Assembly (NCBI GenBank): GCA_018894105.1
Contig: CM032128.1
Span: forward strand, 20,813,001 to 20,877,000
Length of the DNA: 64,000 nucleotides
Direction of reading: 5' to 3'
Source: Jacaranda mimosifolia
Taxonomy: Eukaryota; Streptophyta; Magnoliopsida; Lamiales; Bignoniaceae
Shown here: one piece after another, positions 1 through 9,043 of the stretch
Layout of the letters: each line of letters starts with the position of its first letter
Numbering within the stretch: the stretch's first letter is position 1
The notes under the pieces: model-generated
What the model was told of the DNA's origin: nothing
The model's database searches: none
Seen by the model: the letters and a program-made list of their open reading frames with translations, nothing else
Made by a program: the position numbers and the translations under genes

Positions 1-372
1 GTAGGCGTTGTTCTTGCATACTTTGATGACTGCATAAGGTCCCTCCCACTTAGGGTTAAGCTTCCCGACTGGTTTTGAAATCTCCACTTTCTTCAGGACT
101 AGATCGCCCACTTTAAAATTCCTCGGACGGACTGACTTATTGTAGCGGTTCGCCATTTTTGAGCGGTACCTCTGCATCTTGTTGTAGGCTATTTGGCACT
201 TTTTGTCTACGGTAATTAAATCCAGCGTCCTCTCCAATGTATTCGCTATTGGACTGTAATGAATCACTCTAGTTGTGTGCTGAATTAATTCGGATGGTAT
301 CACTGCTTCAGAGCCATAAACTAGACTGTAGGGGCTGTGGCCTGTGGCCGTTCGGGGGGTCGTTCGATAGGC
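1..372 (-). pseudogene. pol: Tat pol: integrase C-terminal part, runs off the window
   Basis: After the TAG at 373 the frame is open to the window edge. It encodes AYRTTPRTATGHSPYSLVYG, EAVIPSEL, a run of basic residues, and the C-terminal domain motif NFKVGDLVLKKV followed by GKLNPKWEGPY. These are the usual integrase C-terminal signatures of Ty3/gypsy elements. The stop codon and anything downstream (possible antisense gene, 3' LTR) are outside the window. Confidence 0.85.
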
Positions 373-1344
373 CTAAAGAACGCCTGGGAGATCGTCTGCC
401 CAACTGGCTCCTGTCCCTGCTATCCGGCTCTTAATGTGGTCTAGGACTATTCTGTTAGTGACATCGGTCTGGCCATTGGCTTGTGGATTCCCTACTGAAG
501 TGAAGTGCTGCGTGATGCCTAAAGTTTCGCACCATCTTCCGGTGTTTTTGCTCTGGAATTGAGTGCCGTTATCGGAAATGAGGATCTTAGGTAGCCCGAA
601 CCGACACACGATGTTCTTCCATATAAAACTCTTGATAGCCGCGTCGGTGATCTTAAGGACTGCTTCTGCTTCCACCCATTTCGTAAAATATTCGATAGCC
701 ACTATGATAAACTTCCGCTGGCCAGAGGTTTTGGGGAGCGACCCTAATATATCGATGCCCCACTGGTCGAACGGCCATGTGATACTAACATTGGTCATTG
801 GTGCAGCTGGTTGATGCTGAATGTTCGCATGTACCTGGCAGGATGGGCATTTCTTAGCGAAATCCACAGAATCGTTGAGCAGAGTGGGCCAAAAATATCC
901 ATAGCGGGTAATCTTGTGAGCCAGAGACCTTCCACCTGAGTGGTTTCCACAGATACCCGCATGCACCTCCTGCAATACTTCGTTCGCCTGGCCGGGATCT
1001 AAGCACCTGAGTGGCGGCCCGACGATCGACCTCTTGTACAGCTGCCCATGCTCGTCTAGTGCATATTTAGGCGCCAAGCCTTTCAACTTTCGAGCCTGCT
1101 TAATGTCATTTGGTAAGGAGCCTCTACTCAGATAGAGTTTGATTGGATGTTGCCAGGATGGGGTTGACTCGTCGAGGCATCTGATCTGGATCCGGTCGGG
1201 AGACTGTACGCAGGGTTTATCGGCCACAAGAAATGTTATAGTTCTTACTCGCATGCCTTTCGCCGAACTGGCTAGCTTAAAGAGCGCGTCTGCTCGCTCG
1301 TTCTCTGACCGAGGGATCTGGCTTAGCGAGAAGTGGCTAAACAT
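373..1344 (-). pseudogene. pol: Tat pol: integrase (zinc finger and catalytic core)
   Basis: The first 30 residues are the tail of the second RNase H (IPRSENERADALFKLAS). Integrase follows: an HHCC zinc finger (His128, His135, Cys166, Cys169), then the core with WGIDILG (Asp198) and LISDNGTQF (Asp258). At the third catalytic position, exactly 35 residues on, GNPQANGQTDVTNR has Asp294 where integrases have Glu. The frame stops at TAG 375-373, replacing the conserved Trp before AYRTTP. Domain order and spacing are otherwise normal. Confidence 0.88.
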
Positions 1345-1416
1345 CTATTTCAAGTGTTGTACCTTTGCCAAGTACTGCGCCATCTTGTGCTCTTTTGCCT
1401 CAAAGTTCCCTTTGAA

Positions 1417-1960
1417 TTACTCCGCCACGAGCTGAGAGTCTGTGAAAGCCGCTAGCCTACCAACCCCACGGTTGGCAGCCATGCACATTCCTGCAATGAG
1501 GGCTTCAGACTCAGCTTCATTGTTCGTAATCGGGAAATCGAGTTTCACCGCGAAGTCATAACCCTCTGCTAACGGGGATCGAAGAGAAACTCCTATCCCT
1601 CCCCCCGACAACGTCGCAGACCCATCGACATGCAGAGTCCACAAGTGTGTGCTGTCGATGTCCGAACACGGTAGGTCGATCCTTTCGAGGATGAAATCTG
1701 CCAGGACCTGTGCCTTGATGGCTGCTCGTGGTTGAAATTGGATGTCAAATTCTCCGAGCTCGATGGCCCATTTAGTGAGTCGACCTGAAGTGTCCAGCTT
1801 TGACAATACCTGTTTCAGCGGCTGATTCGTTAACACCAAGATTGTGTGTGATTGGAAGTAAGGTTGCAACTTCCTTGCTGATGAGATGAGTGCTAGAGCG
1901 AATTTTGCAATCTCCAAATAGTTATATTCTGGCCCCTGGAGAGCTTTGCTGCAATAGTAA
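1417..1960 (-). pseudogene. pol: Tat pol: end of RNase H and second (archaeal-like) RNase H
   Basis: Continues the polyprotein in the shifted frame. The N-terminal part (EIAKFALALISSARKLQPYF) finishes the canonical RNase H and connection. From about residue 94 comes a second RNase H: LHVDGSATLSGGGIGV (Asp98), TNNEAESEALIAGM (Glu134) and AAFTDSQLVAE (Asp160). Dual RNase H is a recognised trait of the Tat lineage, the second copy being active where the first has lost its catalytic residues. The reading ends at TAA 1419-1417, which stands where the second element has a Gln or Lys codon. About 70 bp further the frame meets a TAG (1347-1345), probably a former CAG. Confidence 0.85.
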
Positions 1961-4031
1961 CGGGGCGAGGGTTTCCATCTCTTATTGCAGTCAACACCAA
2001 ACTAACGGAAGCTGAAGAGACAGCCAGATATATTTGTAAGAATTCCCTGAGCTCAGGTTTGGCGAGCAGAGGTGGCGAAGAGAGATATTGCTTGAGGTCG
2101 AGGAGGGCTTTATCACACTGTTCATCCCATCTAAACCCCAACTTCTTTGTGTTTCTTAGGATTTTGAAGAAAGGTAAGCTATTGTCTGCCAGCCTGGCTA
2201 CAAATCTACCCAAAGTAATCACTCTGCCAATGAGGCGCTGAACTTCCCGCATTGTGCGTGGCGGGGCTATGTCGAGAACTGCTTGAATTTTCTGAGGGTT
2301 GGCCTCGATGCCTCTCTGGCTGACCATGAAATCGAGGAATTTACCACCCCACACGCCGAACGTGCATTTTCTGGGGTTTAGTTTCATACCAAAGGCTCTT
2401 AGAATAGAGAATGTGTGATTCAGGTCAGCCAAGTGATTTTCTGCTCTGTCTATTTTTACAATCATGTCGTCCACATAAACCTCCATTGAGTTCCCAATCT
2501 CATTTTTAAACATGAAGTTAACAAGCCTTTGATAAGTTGCTCCGGCATTTTTAAGTCCAAACGGCATGACCAAAAAGCAATATACCCCATTGGGAACAAC
2601 AAAAGAGGTTTTTTCCCTATCCTCAGGTGCCATAAATATTTGATAATATCCTTGAAATACGTCCATCATGCTAAGTAATTCACATCCAGCGGTGGAGTCG
2701 ACAAGTAAATCAATACGAGGCAAGGGGTAAGGATCTTTAGGGCAAGCTTTATTCAAGTCTCTGAAATCATTACACATCCTCCACTTTCCCTCACTCTTGG
2801 GGACTAAGACAACATTACATAGCCAAGAAGGATACTGAATTTCAACAACATAGCCAGCTTCTAGGAGTTTGCTTACCTCTTCTTGGATAACTTGTGTCCG
2901 CTCGGTGTTAGAAACTCTCTTCTTCTGGCGGACTGGCTTATGGGCAGGGTCCACATTGAGCCTGTGGACAATGATGTCTGGGTCGATGCCCTGCAGGTCG
3001 GCCGCTTTCCAAGCGAAGACATCAATGTTCCTCCGGAGGAAGTCGACCATGAGGCACTCTAGTCGATCTCCCAAATCAGTGCCGATCTTGGTTGTCTTGT
3101 CAGGATTCCCGGGCTCTAGCTCAATTGTCTTGAAGTCTCCCGTCGGCTCTACCCTGGTATCTTCGATCTTTCTCTTCTTTGATGATGTTCCCTCCTCGAG
3201 TTTCGCTACAGGGGCATCCCCCGAGGGCTTCAACTGTGGCCTCCTTCTCTGCTCACTGGAGTCCACGGAGATTGTGTAACAGCGCCAAGCGTCCTTAATA
3301 TTGCATAAAATCTGACCAACTCCTCCAGGGGTCGGGAACTTTATTTTCATGTGATATGTGGACGCGACGGCTCTGAAGTCATTTAAGGCCGGCCTTCCTA
3401 AAATAACATTGTAAGCGAACGGGGCGTCGACCACTAAATAGCAAATCATCAAGGTTCGGCTGCGATGGCCCTGCCCAAAATTCGTGGAGAGGGATATGGA
3501 CCCTAACGGCATTATCTCCGATCCCCCGAATCCGACTAGGGGCGTTCTGACTGGATCAAAGTTCAGCTTGCCCAAGTCCATCCTTTTCAGTGTTGACGAG
3601 AATATGATGTTGGCTGAGCTACCATTGTCGACCAGGACCTTTCTAACTTCGAAGTTGGCGATCTCGAGAGCGACCACCATAAGGCAGTCGATCTTCCAAT
3701 CCATGCCTTGGATTTCGAGGTGGCTGAGGTCTGCGTCTGAAAAGGATATTGGCTCTGTGCTGTTTGTAAGCTGAAAAACCATCTCGACCTTAGATGGCTT
3801 GGTCGAGTCGAGCTGCCGTTGGGTTTGCTTCCTTGTGTTTCGGGAGCCTCCTCCCGTGGGCCCCCCAGCGATCATGTCGATGACCCTTCTGATGGGCGGG
3901 TGGGCTTCATGGGCGGGCTTCTTCCCTTTGTCATATCTTCGCGGGCTGGCCGACTTTTCTCTACGGGGAGTTCGGTCGACGGCACCCTCCTCTCGTCGAT
4001 TCCTGTCCTCAACAAATTTCTTTAGGTGCCC
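1893..4031 (-). pseudogene. pol: Tat pol: protease and reverse transcriptase
   Basis: Continuous with gag in the same frame after the TAG at 4034. The first ATG is at 3875. Counting from it, the aspartic protease motif VDNGSSANIIF is at about residue 82, with Asp83 catalytic; plant Tat proteases have Asn-Gly in place of Thr-Gly. Reverse transcriptase spans about residues 340-520: Asp405 in MMDVFQGYYQI, the MPFGLKNAGATYQ motif and the YVDD box at 467-470. The remains of the canonical RNase H follow; IYLAVSSASVS lacks the usual catalytic Asp, as is normal in Tat elements. Near 1960 the frame is lost by a 1-bp deletion, so the protein ends in unrelated residues at 1893. Confidence 0.9.
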
Positions 4032-5471
4032 CTATCTGATCAACCTCTCAATTTCATCCTTCAAGTTGAAGCAGTCTTCTGTGTCATGCCCCTTTTGTCT
4101 GTGGAAGTGGCAGAATTTCCCTGACTTCCTCATGGCCTCTGTCTCTGTAATTTTACGGGGCTTTTTCAGCAAGTTGTCATGTTGAATGGCAAAGAGCACT
4201 TCTTTCCTCGCCATGGAGAGCGGGGTATAGTCTTGAAAGCGTCTAATCGGGGACCGATATCCTTCCTTGTTCTGCTTGTCGTCCTTCTCTTTGCCCTTCT
4301 TCTTGTCAGCTTCGATGCTGTCGTATTTCATCTTGTTCATCTCTTCTTGGGTCATGTACCTTTCCGCGAGGTCGAGGAGTTCTTCCATCGTGCGGGGCTG
4401 AGCGCGCACCAAAGCGTTAGCGCACTCTTTGTGCCTCAATCCCAAAAACAGCACATCAATCAAGAACTCAATCCTCGGACTGTCAATTTTCAACACCTCT
4501 GTGTTGAATCTGGTGAAAAAATCTCTCAAAGACTCCCCCTCGGCTTGCTTCACCGTGTGCAAGTGGGTGTATGGCAGCTTTGCCTTCCTTCTGCTGGCAA
4601 ACTGGTGCAGGAATTTGTCACAAAGCTGGTCATACGAAAAGATAGACGCCGGCTCTAACTTCACGAACCAATCCAAGGCCACCCCTTGAAGTGTGGTTAC
4701 CAGCATTTTTGCATAAATATACTCGTTGTGTCCATGCAGCTGCATCATGTGTTCAAACTGTAGCAAATGTTCACTCGGGTCCGTGGACCCGTCGTACCGC
4801 GGGATACTAGTGGGGATCTTGGCATCCACTGCGATGCGTTCAATAATGATTTCTTGTGTGAAGGGTGAGTCCCGTTCCCTTCTAAATCTCGAGGGCACCT
4901 CTGGCTGAAGGGACCTGTCCACGTTCCCCCTCGACAGCTCCTCCAGGCGTTTATTTAGTTGCTGCACCTGGTGGGATACCTCCTCCCACTCCTGCTGATC
5001 CTGCTTTCTTCTACCTCGGGAACATTCGGTCCTATCACGCTGCGGGGCTCGAAGGGGCCGAACGTCATGGTCCACGGAGTCTGCTACCTCTTCCCTCGGC
5101 GGGGGACGGGATGCCTCCCGGTGAAAATGACTCTGGCTCGGTTCTCGCCTAGCTGGATGCCTGGGGGACCCCGGACGCCGTGAGTATTCTACAAGCGGTG
5201 CTTGCTCATGCCCCGCCGGAGGGGGCGTAGCGCTGGCTGCCGATTCTGGCGGTGCGGCTTGCCGGTTCAAGGCGGCTGAAAGCTGGGCTGATATCTGTGC
5301 GGAGATCTGCTCACTGATGAGCTGCATCAACTGGGGCATAGTGAGGGTGACTACGGGCTCAGGCTGTATACTGGGACCCGGAGCAGTTCTTTCTTCATTC
5401 TGGCGGAGTGGGGGGGAGCTGGATCTTCTGTTCTCTTTCCTCCCGGAAGGGGCTCGCCTAATGTTCACCAT
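4032..5471 (-). CDS. gag: Tat gag polyprotein
   Basis: About 479 residues from the ATG at 5471 (start MVNIRRAP). The frame is also open upstream to 5510, but only through a TTG inside the primer-binding site. After a Pro/Arg-rich N-terminal third comes the retrotransposon gag domain (roughly residues 215-335), with LDWFVKLEP and the FLHQFASRRKAKLPYTHL stretch. A CX2HX4HX4C knuckle (CHFHRQKGHDTEDC, about residue 454) follows, typical of Tat gag. The protein packages element RNA in virus-like particles. It ends at TAG 4034-4032 after EIERLIR. The same frame stays open beyond that stop into protease, so the stop either separates gag from pol or is a mutated Gln codon. Confidence 0.85.
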   Translation of the reverse strand: MVNIRRAPSGRKENRRSSSPPLRQNEERTAPGPSIQPEPVVTLTMPQLMQLISEQISAQISAQLSAALNRQAAPPESAASATPPPAGHEQAPLVEYSRRPGSPRHPARREPSQSHFHREASRPPPREEVADSVDHDVRPLRAPQRDRTECSRGRRKQDQQEWEEVSHQVQQLNKRLEELSRGNVDRSLQPEVPSRFRRERDSPFTQEIIIERIAVDAKIPTSIPRYDGSTDPSEHLLQFEHMMQLHGHNEYIYAKMLVTTLQGVALDWFVKLEPASIFSYDQLCDKFLHQFASRRKAKLPYTHLHTVKQAEGESLRDFFTRFNTEVLKIDSPRIEFLIDVLFLGLRHKECANALVRAQPRTMEELLDLAERYMTQEEMNKMKYDSIEADKKKGKEKDDKQNKEGYRSPIRRFQDYTPLSMARKEVLFAIQHDNLLKKPRKITETEAMRKSGKFCHFHRQKGHDTEDCFNLKDEIERLIR

Positions 5472-5491
5472 TCTCGATAGAGGATTCCGTG

Positions 5492-5509
5492 TTCCCACAG
5501 ACGGCGCCA
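5492..5509 (-). other. Primer-binding site of the Tat element
   Basis: TGGCGCCGTCTGTGGGAA follows the LTR end by two bases. Its first nine bases match the complement of the plant tRNA-Asp 3' end. The second Tat element has TGGCGTCGTTTGTGGGAA at the same place (56003-56020), so the motif is family-wide. Confidence 0.7.
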
Positions 5510-5754
5510 AATGATGAGGGTCCGAATCGTAATACAGGTACTCCGATTCCGATCTGTATTAGGCTTAACCTCCAAGGTGGAGATCTTCCGTTGATGATAT
5601 TTGAGAATCCTGCAATCAAGGTAAACGTTATGCTAGCCGAGTGGCCCTCGGCTTAGGCCCTCCGACTCTCAAGTCAGTATTTTCAGTATTTAGCAATGGA
5701 GTAAGATGGTTTCAGAGTGTCTTTGTGCATACCTTGTGAGGCAAGACAGAGGAG

Positions 5755-5762
5755 TTTTTATA
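5755..5762 (-). promoter_or_regulatory. TATA box inside the Tat LTR
   Basis: Reads TATAAAAA on the minus strand, about 245 bp before the end of the LTR. This is the usual position of an LTR promoter driving gag-pol. Equivalent TATAAATA boxes lie in the second Tat LTR (55750-55757) and the solo LTR (47369-47376). Confidence 0.6.
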
Positions 5763-6097
5763 TTCTTCCCCTTGCAGGGAATGATAGGTAAGCCCTTGGC
5801 TTACCCTTGGGGTCTTCAGCCTTCTTCAAGGGGCAATTAGTCTATTGCCCCGTTTGAATTTTGCCAGCTAGGTGTCCTTTCATGCTACAGGACGGGATGA
5901 TATACTAGGTGGCACCTGCCGTGTCAAACAGTGAGGGGATGGCATGCGCCATTAATGCGGTGGCGTGGTGCCAGTCAACACATTTAATGCAGTGGCAGAT
6001 ACTGTGCAGAATTCGACCTCCTATCAGCCTGACGGGGGTCGAATATGGTCCATACTATCCGAGGGCTCTGAGGCGCCCGCCTGGTCCTGGGGGAGAC

Positions 6098-6362
6098 TGG
6101 TCGAACATAGTCGACGTGTCCCATGGGCCCTGGGCCGTTGTTTGAACGCTGGGCCTTTGTCTGAACGTTGGCCCTTTGTCTGAACGTTGGCCCTTTTGGG
6201 CCACCCTATATCATGATGGTCGAACAGGATCGACGTGGCTCATGGGCCCTGGGCCGCTGTCTGAACGTTGGGCCTTTTGGGGCCACTACCTGGTCGAACA
6301 GGGTCGACGTGGCTCATGGGCCCTGGGCCGTTGTCTAAACGTTGGGCCTTTTGGGCCACCCC
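6098..6362. repeat. Tandem repeats in the LTR, three units of 72-119 bp
   Basis: Units begin at 6098, 6217 and 6291 with TGGTCGAACA. Each then has TCGACGTG, the palindrome-rich CATGGGCCCTGGGCC and GAACGTTGG or a close variant. The first unit is longer because a roughly 20-bp TCTGAACGTTGG-containing piece is itself repeated. The repeat is far more GC-rich than the flanks and lies in the upstream part of the LTR (U3), where enhancer repeats are common. Confidence 0.85.
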
Positions 6363-6371
6363 ATATCAACA

Positions 6372-6697
6372 ATATTTTCCTCATCGGAATTTAATTCTTC
6401 TCAATTAAAAAAATAATTCATTGTCCAATTTAAAAGTTTCTCAAAAAATGGAATTTATTAGATTTATCTATTAATTTAAATTTTTTTATTACTATTCTTA
6501 ATCTCAAACAAATCAAAAACATGAAATTATGAAATTAATTTATGCTGGACGTACTTTGAAATTATGAAATTAATAGACGATCGATTTTTTAAAAATTAGA
6601 AAAAAATAATTTTATTAAATTTATAAATTATTTATAACTTTTTTATATATATTCTATACCCTAAACAAACTTCAAAACCAAAACTCCTATAACAATT
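6372..6697. repeat. End of a 1.15-kb tandem-array unit, left of the first MULE
   Basis: AT-rich sequence that recurs at about 19877-20190 and 21033-21340, for example TTCATTGTCCA, TAATCTCAAACAAATCAAAAA and TTCTATACCCTAAA. It ends with the 9-bp target sequence ATAACAATT (6689-6697). The rest of the unit resumes after the MULE at 19035. The start of the unit was removed from view by the Tat insertion. Confidence 0.85.
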
Positions 6698-6850
6698 GGG
6701 TTAATTGGCTTAAAATCCCCAAACCCACATTCAATTTTGTGTCCAGTCCCCACCCACCATTTTTGCAGTTTTAACTCCCCATTTCCAATTTTAGTTTAGA
6801 GTTCACTCCCCACTTGAGTGAAAAATACAAAGAAGCTCTCACTTAAATTG
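6698..6850 (+). repeat. Left terminal inverted repeat of MULE 1
   Basis: Begins GGGTTAATTGGCTTAAAATC, then CCCCAAACCCA, CAGTCCCCACC and CTCCCCA blocks. The same blocks appear in inverse orientation at the right end. The inner limit is approximate. Confidence 0.75.
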
Positions 6851-7559
6851 AAAATGACAAAAATCCCTCCACTTTTCCACTAACAAAAACGTTACTCACA
6901 TAACTCCCTCCCCCCAACTCATGTTTTCTCTTCCCATTCCCTCCATCTATGCAAATTCGACATCTGGTTCTACAACGACACTCTACTTGCCATTTTCACG
7001 CTGGTGTTGCAATGAAATCTTCATCTCTTTCACTTTCTTGTTTGGGATAGAATTTTCTTCATTCTTTTTGTGGCTATAGCTAGAAGGATTTCTATTTTCA
7101 ACCCTCAATTACATAGCATACGAGGTAAGTTGTGTAATTTTCTATTCTGTTATTTTCATATTGAAATACAGAAAGAAAAGTAGCACATTACTCTATTTGC
7201 TTCTTGTTTGATGTTGGTTTTAATTATTTTAGACCTGTTTTTGATATACTCCATTCATTACGGTAGATCTTTTCTTTTATTAAAAAAAAAAAAGCCCTAA
7301 TGTAAGTTTTTTGGTACTTGAGTATTGTCAATTTACACTTCAATTATTTTTTTCATTGTATGCTTCAAATATCAATGATCTAAATTTTGTAATTACATGA
7401 TTCATATAAAGTGTTGTATATTAGTTGTTTGCAATTGAATTTTAGGGATATCATCTGATTTGTGGTGTATACGATGTCTATACATCATGTTTAAGTATTT
7501 CTTAGGCATCCATTCCTGCGAACTCATGATTAATATGATTAATATTATTTTCAAATAAT

Positions 7560-7880
7560 ATGGTATCAAAATTTAAATTTTCAATATTTTACATTATGAC
7601 TTACAGTATAGATCTCTAGTTCAGTATTATGTTCCATTTTTTTCGCTAGCAAAATTCAAGTTTTTAGTTTTTTAATTCTGACTTTGCAATACACAAAACC
7701 TCCAAATCAATATGATGCGTAGTTTTTTTGGTACAAAAATTGAAACTTTCAATATTTAAATTGTGAATTACAGTACACAAAAATTTCAATTCAGTATTTT
7801 GTGCAAATTTTTTGGTACAAAAATTTGAACTTTCAGTATTTGTATTGTGAGTTGTAGTTCTCAAACTTCCATCATAGTAT
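7560..7880. repeat. About 83-bp tandem repeat, roughly four copies, in MULE 1
   Basis: The phrase TTGGTACAAAAATT followed by GAACTTTCA recurs at about 7729 and 7812, with more diverged copies starting near 7563 and 7648. Each copy also has a TTCAGTATT-like block and a CAGTACACAAA-like block. No coding function is apparent. Confidence 0.6.
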
Positions 7881-7919
7881 TAATGTAGTTATATATGTCT
7901 CTCTTTTCTAAAGAAATAA

Positions 7920-8209
7920 TGGCTAAACCTCGGGGACCTCCACACTAAATTACCAAAGGTAACAGAGACTCCAAGCTATATTCTCAGTGCTCTTCAGGAT
8001 ACTTTAAAAATGTTATGAAGGAACTGGATGGCAAGATGAGCTTCAGACATACTTGAGCAGATTGTTATGCAAAAAATAGAGACCTGAACTATGGAGTCTA
8101 TGTATGTCTTTTAGCAGAGCGTTATGCAAAAAACATTAAGGATTTCTGGGAACATACAAATAATTGTTCTATAGACACGTATCGAACACATATTGCTGCA
8201 ACAATTTAA
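7920..8209 (+). pseudogene. Possible relic of an Ulp1-like cysteine protease gene
   Basis: One frame at 8081-8209 reads LNYGVYVCLLAERYAKN and ends YRTHIAATI followed by a stop. This resembles the C-terminal end of plant Ulp1-type (C48) protease domains, where a D-C-G-V-(Y/F)-V motif holds the catalytic Cys; here Cys is replaced by Tyr. About 100 bp upstream a frame reads YSQCSSGYFKNVMKEL, like the N-terminal domain often joined to Ulp1 in MULE-borne genes. The intervening protease body is missing. Ulp1-carrying MULEs are known in plants, which suits the context. The call rests on two short stretches and could be coincidence. Confidence 0.3.
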
Positions 8210-8429
8210 TCGATGAGCATGATTTAATGTATTCCCAGCTCAACGATGATGTTTGGATGGTTATTATCTGGATGAATGTACTTTTTGTATGTGCATATTA
8301 AGGTGATTGTTTCAGCATTTCTGACATTCTTACTAAATAACATTTATAATTTGTGTATGTGGATGATTATAATGGATGGTGTTTACAATTCATAGTATAA
8401 TTTGGAATTTTATTTATATATAGATATTG

Positions 8430-9043
8430 GTAAACACACATACACATACCTATTTACGTTATAGGTTAGCTCAAAATAACTACATAACTAGTGATAACTC
8501 AAAACATAAATACAATTTCAAAGTACATAATTGCCAAAATTATGTACTTTTTTTGCTTATTTCCAATATGAATGAGAGCACAAGCAGTAGGATATTGGTG
8601 TATGTGTTCCCATCCATTTCAACATGTGCTATCATGAGCATTATTTGAAGAAAAGATTATTCTATTGTATTAGAGTGTCTTATGTATTGTTCCAAGCATT
8701 GAATTGAGGTTTAAACTCGACCTTTGGGAAAGTAAGTACAAAATCATGCAAAATAAGTACATAAATAAGGAAAACTCAGTACATAAACACAGTTCTAAAG
8801 TGCATAATTGCCAAAACTAGTTACTATTTTGCGAATTTCTAGTATAATTCTCAATACATAAGGGACCAACTTCAATTCGGCCTAATTTGGCCATTACATG
8901 ATCATAAAACCATGATGTATTAGTCTTAGAACTCATATAGTCATAATAACAAGTTCAATAGTTTTTAATCATGGTGTCGAGAGGATTCATTTAGCTCATG
9001 CATTAATGGTCTATACTACTACGAATAAGGACGCAAGTAGTTG
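8430..9043. repeat. First units of the MULE 1 satellite array
   Basis: Holds the array motifs CATTGAATTGAGG (about 8697), AAGTACATAA-type words, GCGAATTTCTAGTAT, the CATTACATGATCATAA block and GGATTCATTTAGCTCATGCA. It is cut at 9043 by the first solo LTR; the array resumes at 11911. Confidence 0.75.

Larger units (their letters stand above)
1..6371 (-). mobile_element. Ty3/gypsy Tat-lineage LTR retrotransposon, 5' part, cut by window edge
   Basis: On the minus strand the order is LTR, primer-binding site, gag, protease, reverse transcriptase, RNase H, second RNase H, integrase. This order, and the presence of two RNase H domains, is typical of the plant Tat lineage. The element starts at 6371 with TG (reading TGTTGATATGGGG) next to repetitive host DNA. 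The 3' end and 3' LTR lie left of the window, so LTR-LTR divergence and target duplication cannot be checked. The coding region is broken by four in-frame stops (4032-4034, 1417-1419, 1345-1347, 373-375) and one frameshift near 1960, but is otherwise continuous. It is a fairly young copy that can no longer act alone. Confidence 0.93.
5512..6371 (-). repeat. 5' LTR of the Tat element (860 bp)
   Basis: On the minus strand it begins TGTTGATATGGGG at 6371 and ends CCCTCATCA at 5512, directly before the primer-binding site. A TATA-type box lies at 5755-5762. The second Tat element has a matching LTR end (ACCTCATCA) and a matching start (TTTTGATATGGGG). The half nearest 6371 holds GC-rich tandem repeats, listed separately. 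Confidence 0.88.

Noticed and set aside
2869..3279. Plus-strand frame of 136 codons inside the first Tat element
   Set aside because: It lies antisense to the clear protease-RT frame and has no domain of its own.
5469..5510. Gag starting upstream at 5510
   Set aside because: The codon there is TTG inside the primer-binding site; the first ATG in frame is at 5471 and the second copy has its ATG at the equivalent place.
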